23,216 nucleotides of DNA from positions 1-23,216 of the forward strand of contig DFGJ01000008.1 of NCBI GenBank assembly GCA_002372375.1, written 5' to 3'. Numbering within the stretch: position 1 is the stretch's first letter; the number at the start of each line of letters is the position of its first letter. The stretch comes from Ruminococcaceae bacterium UBA3753 (GTDB lineage: Bacteria > Bacillota > Clostridia > Oscillospirales > Acutalibacteraceae). A program made the position numbers and the translations under genes. Positions 8,582 through 15,450 of the stretch are shown one piece after another. Below the pieces are notes generated by a model. It was not told the origin of the DNA. It was given only the letters and a program-made list of their open reading frames with translations, and made no database searches.

Positions 8582-11368
8582 ATGAATAGAGATTTTGAGA
8601 AGCGTTATGATCCTAAAAAGGTGGAGGGAGAAATATATAGTTTATGGCTCAAAAATGACTGCTTCAAGCAAAGTGAAGACAATAGCAAAGAGACTTTTTC
8701 AGTAATAATGCCACCACCAAATGTTACAGGCAGACTGCATATGGGTCATGCGTTGGACAATACCCTCCAAGACATTTTAGTACGCTATAAGAGAATGAAG
8801 GGCTTTAATACTTTATGGGTACCGGGACTTGATCATTCAGCTATATCAACAGAGTGCAAAGTTGTTAATATGCTAAGAGAAAAGGGTATAAAAAAGGAGG
8901 ACCTCACAAGGGAGCAATTTTTAGAGCATGCTTTTGCCTGGAAGGAAAAGTACGGGAATATTATAGTTAATCAAGTAAAAAAATTGGGTGTCAGTGCCGA
9001 CTGGGATAAAATTAAGTTTACAATGGATCCTTCTTGCTCACGTGCTGTAAAAAAAGTTTTTGTGGATCTTTACAATGAAGGATTAATTTATAAGGGCAAG
9101 AGAATAATTAATTGGTGCCCAAATTGTGGTACATCACTTTCAGATATCGAAGTAGACTTTTGCGAACAAAAAGGTAGTCTTTGGTATATAAAATATTACT
9201 TAGTAGATGGCCGCGAGGATGATTTCGTTACAGTGGCAACAACAAGACCTGAAACTTTGCTTGGTGACGTTGCAGTAGCAGTTCATCCAGAAGACGAAAG
9301 GTACAAGAAGTTAGTTGGTAGAAAAGTTTTAGTGCCGATAGTCAAAAGAGAGGTACCTGTTATAGCAGATGATTTCGTGGAAAAAGATTACGGCACTGGC
9401 GCTGTAAAGATTACTCCTGCGCATGATATAAACGATTTTGAAGTAGGTTTAAGACATAACTTAGAGTTTATTGACGTCATATCAAAGAAAGGCACGATGC
9501 TTAAAAATACTGGAAGATATGCTGGACTTAATACAAAAGAAGCGAGACAGGAAATTTTAAAAGACTTAAAACTAGGAGACTGTGTTTTAAAAGTTGAAGA
9601 TATAAATCATAATGTTGGTAAATGTTACAGATGCAGTTGTAACGTAGAGCCTTTGGTTTCAGTTCAATGGTTTGTTAAAACAAAAAATTTAGCTAAACCG
9701 GCAATAGACTGTGTTAATTATAGAGAAGATACGCTAGACAGTTGTTCACCTACGAATAAAAATATGAAGTGTTTCGGAGAAAATACTTTAGAAAAAGAAA
9801 ATTTAGAATATACATTTTTACCCAGGTTTTCTGATGATGAAAAATTGACATTTTTACCTAAAAGATTTTCTAAAACATATTTGAATTGGCTTTTTAACAT
9901 AAGAGACTGGTGTATATCTAGGCAAATATGGTGGGGGCACAGAATTCCAGCTTATTACTGCAAAGATTGCGGCGAAATGATGGTGAGTGAAAACGTTGTA
10001 GAAGTTTGTGCTAAGTGTAAATCCAAGAACATATACCAAGATGAGGATACCTTAGATACATGGTTTTCTTCCGGGTTATGGCCGTTTTCTGTATTTGATT
10101 GGCCTAAAAAAACAAGCGATTATGATAAATTTTTCCCAACTTCGGTTTTGGTGACAGGGTACGACATAATATTTTTTTGGGTCGCAAGGATGGTAATGCT
10201 GTCTCTAAAGTTCACGGGGAAAGCACCATTTAAATACGTTTTAATTCACGGCTTGCTTAGGGACAATTTGGGAAGAAAAATGTCCAAGTCTTTAGGCAAT
10301 GGAATAGATCCTTTAGATGTAATAGATAAATTTGGCGCGGATGCTTTACGATTTATGTTAGTGCTGGGTAGTACCATGGGCAACGACATAAGATTTTCGG
10401 AAGAAAAGTTAACAGCTAGCAGAAATTTTGTTAATAAACTATTTAACGCAGCAAGATATATATATTTAAAAGTTTCTGATAATTTGGATTGTTTAAATCT
10501 GAAAAGAATTCCTGAGAACTTACACCCTGAAGATGAATGGGTGCTCGGAAAGTTAAACACATTGATAAAAGATGTAGAGAGAAATCTTGATAACTTCGAT
10601 TTTGGTATAGCACTTAATAAGATTTACGATTTCGTTTGGGATATTTTTTGTGATTGGTACATAGAGCTCTCGAAAGTACGCTTAGAAAACGATTTAGAGG
10701 ATATTGATTCTAGATTGTGTACAAAAAATGTACTTGTTTTCGCTCTTTTAAATGTGCTAAAACTTTTGCATCCTTTTGTTCCATTTGTAACAGAAAACTT
10801 GTGGCAGATATTTACAGAAAAAAAACTTGGGCCTTTAATGCTGAGTAATTTTCCAGTAGATATCAAAGTCGTGGCTTGCTCCCAACAAATTACAGGCACT
10901 GACTGTGTTATTGATATAATAAAAGCAATAAGAAAGAGACGTAAAGAACTGAATGTACCAGCAGGAAAGATTCTCAGTGAGGTTTTTATAGAATCGGATT
11001 GCTCTGAGAATATAAAAAATAATTTGATATTTATAAAAAGATTAGCTAGGATTTCCAGTATTAAAATAGTAAATGATAGCAATCTTAACAATGGCAAAGA
11101 GAATGAATTTAGTGTTGTTATTGCTCAGAGATCAAAGATATACATAAAAAATAGTGAACTCTTTGACAAAGACGAGGAAGTAAAGAGACTAAAAAAAGAA
11201 CTTGAAAAGTTTGAAAAAGAACTTGAAAAAGTTAATGCCCAACTGGGTAATAGAGAGTTTTTAAATAGAGCTCCATCGCGTGTGATAGAAAGAATGAAAG
11301 AATTAAAAGTGGATCTCTTAAATAAAGTAGAAAAAATCAAAGATAGTGTGTGTGGCTTGGAGAAGTAG
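8582..11368 (+). CDS. valS: Valyl-tRNA synthetase
   Basis: This class I synthetase joins valine to tRNA-Val in the cytoplasm. At 928 residues it is slightly longer than usual. It carries PPPNVTG followed by the HIGH-class motif HMGH (53-56), an editing domain containing TTRPETLLGDVAVAV, WWGHRIPAYY, the KMSKS loop (566-570), an anticodon-binding domain, and the C-terminal coiled-coil arm rich in Lys/Glu heptads (from about residue 860). CxxC pairs (CPNCG, CYRC, CKDCG/CAKC) suggest zinc knuckles. The ATG at 8582 is preceded by GGAAAGG. After VSVQWFVK there is an extra ~40-residue segment rich in Cys, Asn and acidic residues (about residues 378-422), where family members normally run straight into the FLPERF-like stretch. 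The segment ends in a near repeat (TFLPRFS, then TFLPKRFS). Catalytic motifs are intact, so the enzyme should work. Confidence 0.98.
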   Translation: MNRDFEKRYDPKKVEGEIYSLWLKNDCFKQSEDNSKETFSVIMPPPNVTGRLHMGHALDNTLQDILVRYKRMKGFNTLWVPGLDHSAISTECKVVNMLREKGIKKEDLTREQFLEHAFAWKEKYGNIIVNQVKKLGVSADWDKIKFTMDPSCSRAVKKVFVDLYNEGLIYKGKRIINWCPNCGTSLSDIEVDFCEQKGSLWYIKYYLVDGREDDFVTVATTRPETLLGDVAVAVHPEDERYKKLVGRKVLVPIVKREVPVIADDFVEKDYGTGAVKITPAHDINDFEVGLRHNLEFIDVISKKGTMLKNTGRYAGLNTKEARQEILKDLKLGDCVLKVEDINHNVGKCYRCSCNVEPLVSVQWFVKTKNLAKPAIDCVNYREDTLDSCSPTNKNMKCFGENTLEKENLEYTFLPRFSDDEKLTFLPKRFSKTYLNWLFNIRDWCISRQIWWGHRIPAYYCKDCGEMMVSENVVEVCAKCKSKNIYQDEDTLDTWFSSGLWPFSVFDWPKKTSDYDKFFPTSVLVTGYDIIFFWVARMVMLSLKFTGKAPFKYVLIHGLLRDNLGRKMSKSLGNGIDPLDVIDKFGADALRFMLVLGSTMGNDIRFSEEKLTASRNFVNKLFNAARYIYLKVSDNLDCLNLKRIPENLHPEDEWVLGKLNTLIKDVERNLDNFDFGIALNKIYDFVWDIFCDWYIELSKVRLENDLEDIDSRLCTKNVLVFALLNVLKLLHPFVPFVTENLWQIFTEKKLGPLMLSNFPVDIKVVACSQQITGTDCVIDIIKAIRKRRKELNVPAGKILSEVFIESDCSENIKNNLIFIKRLARISSIKIVNDSNLNNGKENEFSVVIAQRSKIYIKNSELFDKDEEVKRLKKELEKFEKELEKVNAQLGNREFLNRAPSRVIERMKELKVDLLNKVEKIKDSVCGLEK

Positions 11369-12539
11369 TGGATTAAACCATCAATAAGTAAGAACAGTTT
11401 ATCAGGAAAAATCAACTAGTTCAATAAGTGTAAAGAGGGCCAAACACTGTGTATTTACAGTAGACTTTGGTTCTCGGTTAAGCTTTTTTTGTAAAAGTTT
11501 ACTTGCTAGCTTTTACTGTACTATCACTTCTGGTTTTATTTTTTTTCAACAAAGATACAAAATAGTGAACTATTTAATAGCGTAGAGTTCTTGGCAGAAA
11601 TTTCTTTGGTGGATTTTAAATAAAAGGCTTCAGATTCAACTGGATATTGACAATTCTTTTATAACAAATATCTTGCCTGAGACTTAGTTTGTAGTTCTCT
11701 GGTAGATCTCTAGTTTCTTAATTACGAAAGTCAGCACAGCAACCGCTACGGCGTCGGATTTTATCGTGTGCTTCTAAAATCAAGACTCTCATAATTCTAG
11801 GCAAACAATTTAAATTTACACAACTCGCCCCACACTGCTGCTTCTATTTTAATACCAAAGTCCTTCAAATATGATTCTGTATAATCGGCAAAAATAAAAG
11901 GAAGCCTCGACTAAAGCGACATCGTAAACAAAACAAGGGCACATAAAACACGGAAGCTGTACAACTTTCCCCTCACTTATAGCATCTTTGACATCAATAC
12001 CCTTTAAAATTGGCCCTTAACACTCAATAAAGAACAAACAACGGCTGCGACTAAAGTGACATGGTCAGTAAAACGAGGGAACACAAAACACAGAAGCTTT
12101 ACAGCTTTCCCTACACTTTTGACATCATGGCTCTTTAAATGTTTGGTCCCTAGTAGTCAGTAAAGAGCAAACAGTAACCATGACTAAAATAACAGCACCA
12201 AAAAACCACAGAGGTCGCACGCCCCCCTTTACCGCCCACGCCGCTGTGCACCAACTCTCTCTTTTACTTACATAAAATGTTTCAGCCTACCGTTACACCA
12301 CCCGAAGCACGGAGTCCAAGCAACTCCATACCTCAGTTTTCTGTGACGCACACGCCCCCTCACGCTAATTCACAGCCATCTGCAAGACACAACCTGAAAA
12401 ATCCAAAACATTTGCATCAAACCTGCCTAAGACATTCCATTTATCCACTGCAAAAACAACAAACAAACAATAACAACGCAGCGAAGACGCGCCAACGGAA
12501 CACAAACCGCGCCGAAACCCCATGCTCTAGCCTAAAGTT
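11369..12539. other. 1.2 kb gene-poor stretch with direct repeats
   Basis: No credible protein gene is seen between valS and the HU gene. A weak inverted repeat, GTAAAAG (11491) and CTTTTAC (11510), lies about 120 bases after valS. The direct repeats at 11908-12215 are listed separately. Bases 12215-12540 are richer in GC than the neighbourhood. The 88-codon open frame there is Pro/Gln/Asn-rich, has no ribosome site and is not convincing. Confidence 0.5.
11908..12215. repeat. Direct tandem repeat, about 2.3 copies of 133-140 bp
   Basis: Copies begin at 11908, 12048 and 12181 (the last partial), each opening with CGACTAAAG or TGACTAAAA. Shared landmarks include the ACAAAACA...GGAAGCT and ACAAAACA...AGAAGCT stretches, an ACATCA block, CTTTAAA, and the CAATAAAGA/CAGTAAAGAGCAAACA end. 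Copies one and two differ by many substitutions and small indels, so this is an old duplication. No open frame is maintained between copies, which argues for noncoding DNA or the remains of something larger. Confidence 0.7.
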
Positions 12540-12815
12540 CTAGTGATCCACCTGCTCCCTAAAAAGTTTCCCCGCCTTAAAAATCGGCACTTTTTTGGCA
12601 GGAATAGAAACAGTTTCACCAGTTCTGGGATCTCTTCCTTCCCTAGCCTTGCGCTCACGAACCTCATAGGATCCAAATCCGACCACTTGAACCTTTTCAC
12701 CCTCGCTCAAAGCTTCCATTATGGTGTCATTATGTGCCTTAAAAAACTTCTCTGCATCTTTCTGTGTAAAACCCGTCTTGTCTGCCAACCTCTTCACAAA
12801 TTCTGACTTATTCAA
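12540..12815 (-). CDS. hup: DNA-binding protein HU
   Basis: This is a 91-residue histone-like HU protein, which binds and bends DNA as a dimer and organises the nucleoid. It begins NKSEFVKRLADKTGFTQKDAE and carries the hallmark VGFGSYEVRERKAREGRDPRTGE around residues 45-67, with the Arg-rich beta-arm and the IPAKKVPIFKAGK end. The start is a TTG at 12815, with GGAGG five bases upstream on the minus strand; extending further would add residues foreign to the family. It is a single gene with a plausible promoter at 12891-12919. Confidence 0.96.
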   Translation of the reverse strand: MNKSEFVKRLADKTGFTQKDAEKFFKAHNDTIMEALSEGEKVQVVGFGSYEVRERKAREGRDPRTGETVSIPAKKVPIFKAGKLFREQVDH

Positions 12816-13126
12816 AAGAACCTCCAAAAAATAAAACACTTCAAAAACAGGAAAACCACCCCTATTTATCACGGAAGCAGCAACTAGTCCATTCTATACA
12901 ACGATTTTTAAAAGTGCAACTTTTTTTAAAAAACGTAGAATTTTTTCGAAAACTGAGCAAACAAGAATAACAAAGACCTTGTTTTTGATAATAAAAAGAA
13001 ATATCAAACTAAAATAATAAAAATAATTAGTTCATTGGTATAAAATACCAGGAATATTTATTATTTTATTGCAAAAACTAATAATGCAAACATATAAAAA
13101 ATTGTTTGCAAGAAAGGAGATTTTAT
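12816..13126. other. Divergent intergenic region between HU and spore-protein genes
   Basis: This very AT-rich spacer holds the HU promoter (12891-12919) on the minus strand. On the plus side, a perfect short hairpin GGTATAAAATACC lies at 13037-13049 and AAAGGAG precedes the spore gene. A CATATAA box at 13091 with TGCAAA at 13070 vaguely resembles a forespore sigma-G promoter, but the spacing (15) is short, so this is only a hint. Confidence 0.4.
12891..12919 (-). promoter_or_regulatory. Probable promoter of the HU gene
   Basis: On the minus strand, TTGCAC (12914-12919) and TAGAAT (12891-12896) are 17 bases apart, ~75 bases upstream of the HU start codon. Each box matches the sigma-A consensus at four or five of six positions. 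Confidence 0.4.
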
Positions 13127-13318
13127 ATGTCTAAGAAAAAGAGCGCTGTACCAGAGGCCAAGGAAGCTTTAGATAATTTTAAGATGGAAGCGGCCAACGA
13201 AGTCGGGGTCGATTTAAAAAAGCAAGGATATAACGGAAATTTGACCTCCAAAGAAGCTGGCTCTGTTGGTGGACAGATGGTAAAAAAAATGGTAGAAAAA
13301 TATGAATCAGAAATGTAA
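13127..13318 (+). CDS. Alpha/beta-type small acid-soluble spore protein
   Basis: This 63-residue protein of the alpha/beta SASP family coats DNA in dormant spores, protects it from damage, and is degraded by the GPR protease at germination. It shows the clostridial pattern: VPEAKEALDNFKMEAANEVG, which includes the FKMEAA region expected around the GPR cut, then GYNGNLTSKEAGSVGGQMVKKM. I chose the ATG at 13127 because AAAGGAG lies about seven bases upstream; an in-frame ATG seven codons earlier would add residues not found in the family. It is a single gene followed at once by a strong terminator. Expression is expected in the forespore. It is the best evidence in the window that the organism forms endospores. 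Confidence 0.96.
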   Translation: MSKKKSAVPEAKEALDNFKMEAANEVGVDLKKQGYNGNLTSKEAGSVGGQMVKKMVEKYESEM

Positions 13319-13337
13319 TAGTTCTATAAAATAAAAC

Positions 13338-13380
13338 TTAGCACTAAGTCGATGTTTAAGACTTAGTGCTAAATTTTTAG
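13338..13380 (+). terminator. Strong intrinsic terminator after the spore-protein gene
   Basis: Thirteen-base perfect arms, TTAGCACTAAGTC (13338-13350) and GACTTAGTGCTAA (13360-13372), flank a nine-base loop and run into ATTTTT. It starts about 20 bases after the stop codon. Confidence 0.9.
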
Positions 13381-13903
13381 CGTATATATAACTAAAAGAA
13401 ATCTTATACACAACAAAGTCTCCGCAAAGTACCAAATTTTAGAAAGTTACGGTAAATTGTCTTTTTAGCTTTAATACTCTATATCTGCAAGCAGCCAAGT
13501 AGTTCTAAATTGTATTTCTAAAACTTATGTGAACCGTGAAGTTAAAACTACTGAATATTTTAAACATTTCAAATAAATAATTTGCGGTAATACTAAATTT
13601 GAATACATCTAAGAGAAAATAGTACCTTAAAAGTAAGGAAAATTAAAAAACTTTAATTTACAAAATAAAAGAAGCCAAAAGCCTAACAAATCTATACAGA
13701 TTTGGCTAAAACCACACCTGCGCGAGCATATTTATTTTTATTTTTTAAAACTATCCTCCATTGTCAAACTTAAGTTACTTTATTTCTCTTTACGTGTAAC
13801 ATATGCCTCTAGCTTTACAGAACCTGATTTACATCCAATATGGACACTCCCGAGCGTGTTGCCCAGGAATGTCGGACAAGTATCATCCATTAACACTAAA
13901 TAG
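13381..13903. other. Intergenic stretch between converging spore-protein and peptide genes
   Basis: No gene is seen. On the minus strand, which is the direction of the peptide genes, a hairpin at 13673-13707 (AGCCAAA ... TTTGGCT) runs into the T-rich TTCTTTTATTTT and may end the peptide transcript. Within it AAATCTATACAGATTT can form a competing hairpin. Closer to the gene, 13845-13880 holds a wobble-paired stem (GACATTCC with GGGAGTGTC). Confidence 0.45.
13660..13707 (-). terminator. Possible terminator of the peptide transcript
   Basis: Read on the minus strand, AGCCAAA and TTTGGCT form a seven-base stem around a ~20-base loop that itself holds a smaller stem. TTCTTTTATTTT follows. It lies ~200 bases past the stop codon of the nearer peptide gene. 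Confidence 0.4.
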
Positions 13904-14182
13904 CTACTCTTCTAATACTTTAGTTACAACCTTTTTTTCATCTATTATATTACCACAACCGAGCTTTGCTGCAATTCTAAGCGCAGTTGCATCGCTTTTA
14001 TTAGTTAAAGAGACAGCAGGCCTCGTAAATTTTTCTCCAGTTAAACTAGGATAAAAAATGCCATGTCTAGTTGTTTTAGATACTACATTTCCATCTTTGT
14101 CGAGTGTCACTTCTGTTACCTTTAAGATCTCTCCTCCAGCGGCCTTCTCTAAATCATTCTCTGCCAATAAATTACTATTCAT
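13904..14182 (-). CDS. Double-glycine leader peptide precursor 1
   Basis: This is a 92-residue precursor with the short leader MNSNLLAENDLEKAAGG. A C39 peptidase would cut after the GG, releasing a ~75-residue product. The ATG at 14182 has GGAGG ten bases upstream; an earlier in-frame start would precede that site. The first ~27 residues after the GG closely match precursor 2 (TEVTLDxDGNVVxK core). The rest diverges, is mixed hydrophobic and charged, and contains a single Cys in GCGN. It is not a classic hydrophobic bacteriocin, nor does it look like a lanthipeptide or nitrile-hydratase-type (NHLP) precursor, whose leaders are much longer. No modification enzyme lies nearby. The C39 exporter gene is divergently placed 1.3 kb away and is the likely processing and export partner. 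The role of the released peptide (antagonism, signalling or host interaction) is unknown. Confidence 0.82.
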   Translation of the reverse strand: MNSNLLAENDLEKAAGGEILKVTEVTLDKDGNVVSKTTRHGIFYPSLTGEKFTRPAVSLTNKSDATALRIAAKLGCGNIIDEKKVVTKVLEE

Positions 14183-14211
14183 GGTATTAAAACCTCCAAT
14201 AAGCAAAATTT

Positions 14212-14228
14212 GAATATATTAAATATTC
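14212..14228. promoter_or_regulatory. Operator-like inverted repeat before peptide gene 1
   Basis: GAATAT-N5-ATATTC is a perfect inverted repeat. It sits between the -10 box and the ribosome site, roughly at +1 to +17 of the expected transcript. The same arms in the same place precede peptide gene 2. It could be a regulator's binding site or a 5' RNA hairpin. Confidence 0.5.
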
Positions 14229-14234
14229 GTTTGT

Positions 14235-14263
14235 ATTATATAAAACATTATTTATTTTGTCAA
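14235..14263 (-). promoter_or_regulatory. Consensus promoter of peptide gene 1
   Basis: On the minus strand, TTGACA (14258-14263) and TATAAT (14235-14240) are separated by exactly 17 bases: a perfect sigma-A promoter. Strong expression is expected unless the overlapping downstream inverted repeat is bound. Confidence 0.85.
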
Positions 14264-14440
14264 TAGTTTTATTTATATTTTAAATTTTATGCTCACATTT
14301 TAATTCTAAAATTTGAGACTCTTTATTCCTTTTCATAAGCAACACATACACCCAACTTTAAAGCGACTAATTTATAATTAACATACACAGTCTTGAGCTA
14401 TTGTTCTCAGGACTACCAGACAAGTGTAACCATTAAATAG

Positions 14441-14722
14441 CTAATCAATTAGCTTGGTTTTAACATTTTTTTTGACTATTTCGTCACTGACACCGAAACG
14501 CCTTGCCCACTTACGTGCAATCTCGTCACTTGCTTCACCAAGTATAGGACCAACAAACTTCCCAATTCCTTCAGGGTCTTTTGGATCATCTTTATATATG
14601 CCATAGTTAGTTTTTTTAGCGACCACATTGCCATCTCTGTCGAGTGTCACTTCTGTCGTCTTAATAATTGCACCTCCGGCGGCCTTCTCTAAATCATTCT
14701 CTGCCAATAAATTATTATTCAT
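14441..14722 (-). CDS. Double-glycine leader peptide precursor 2
   Basis: This 93-residue precursor has the leader MNNNLLAENDLEKAAGG, identical to that of precursor 1 except at residue 3. Most of the leader-coding bases are also identical. After the GG it shares the TEVTLDxDGNVVxKxT...GI stretch. It then has its own tail with a Lys/Asp/Pro-rich loop and a helix-prone end (SDEIARKWARRFG, SDEIVKKNVK). It has no Cys. GGAGG lies ten bases before the ATG. It is upstream of precursor 1 on the same strand with 258 bases between them. Each gene has its own promoter, so they form two independent units made by tandem duplication. Like its neighbour it is predicted to be cut after GG and exported by the divergent ABC system. 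Confidence 0.83.
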   Translation of the reverse strand: MNNNLLAENDLEKAAGGAIIKTTEVTLDRDGNVVAKKTNYGIYKDDPKDPEGIGKFVGPILGEASDEIARKWARRFGVSDEIVKKNVKTKLID

Positions 14723-14751
14723 GGTATTAGAACCTCCAATAAATTAAATTT

Positions 14752-14768
14752 GAATATACTAAATATTC
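14752..14768. promoter_or_regulatory. Operator-like inverted repeat before peptide gene 2
   Basis: GAATATACTAAATATTC consists of GAATAT and ATATTC arms around five bases. Arms, position and spacing to the promoter match the copy at 14212-14228; only the central five bases differ. Confidence 0.5.
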
Positions 14769-14774
14769 GTTTAT

Positions 14775-14803
14775 ATTATATAATATAAACACTTATCTGT
14801 CAA
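14775..14803 (-). promoter_or_regulatory. Consensus promoter of peptide gene 2
   Basis: On the minus strand, TTGACA (14798-14803) and TATAAT (14775-14780) are exactly 17 bases apart. The promoter is perfect and stands at the same distance from the start codon as in peptide gene 1, although the spacer sequence differs. Confidence 0.85.
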
Positions 14804-15450
14804 ATGTTTTTATTAGAGATTTATAAAATAATTATGCTCGTATATACAAACTTGCTTTTTCTAGCCCCTTCAATACAAACTGGGCATGAGGTTAATAAAA
14901 CAAAAATTATTTTGTTTTAAAATTAATATCGTATTTAAATCATTTTATAGTGAATAACGAAATCTATATATAAATGACACAATATGTGAGTTATACAAAT
15001 TAAATAACATATATATATATAACATCTAAACGTATGTGTTATTTGAGGAGAGTCAAGCCATCTGCAAAATCTGATAACTGCAGAATAAAGGGAAAAGTCA
15101 TTTTTGTTACCTGACAAAAACGTCTTTAAGAAAATTTGCGAAAGCTATTTGCTATACGTGCTTTATATTTGCAGTGTAATGAGCTAAACAGTATCCATGG
15201 ATTATTGCTTATTATAAACACCAAATCTAAAATGAACCGATTAATTAAGTGCTAAAGTTATAACTGAGCCAAAAAATTTTTGAATATTTACCTTTAAGCT
15301 CTTGGGAGTGTGCAGCGCCCTATTCCTAAACTTTTTTATTTTTATGCAATAATAAGTAAAATAAACTTGCAATATTTTTTTTTTTATGCGAAATTAAGAA
15401 ATATCAGTGCTTTTAATTTATTGACTGTTTGAGGGAAAAGGTGTGCTTTT
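14804..15450. other. Divergent intergenic region before the C39 exporter gene
   Basis: No gene is seen. It holds an ATATATAT tract near 15010 and a T12 tract near 15378. Just before the exporter is the ribosome site AAAGG, nine bases from its ATG. I could not pick a clear promoter for the exporter. Confidence 0.45.

Larger units (their letters stand above)
13845..14803 (-). repeat. Tandem duplication of a peptide gene unit (~540 bp period)
   Basis: Promoter, inverted repeat, ribosome site, leader and first third of the product match between the two units, offset by 540 bases at the start codons. Similarity returns after the stop codons: TAGCTA, the GACAAG blocks, and CCCAGGAATGTC aligned with CTCAGGACTACC. 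Each unit also has a hairpin at this 3' position with different sequence but similar layout. Only the middle of the coding region and the tails have diverged strongly. Confidence 0.75.

Noticed and set aside
11491..11516. GTAAAAG/CTTTTAC hairpin as valS terminator
   Set aside because: It is AT-rich with a 12-base loop, and the T run comes too late after it. Kept only as a weak structure in the spacer note.
12277..12543. 88-codon plus-strand open frame, Pro/Gln/Asn/Thr-rich
   Set aside because: No ribosome site, no recognisable motif, composition of an antisense or noncoding GC-richer stretch, and it runs into the end of the HU gene.
14935..15117. 60-codon minus-strand frame rich in Ile/Cys/Tyr
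   Set aside because: TTG start without ribosome site in an AT-repeat region; looks like chance.
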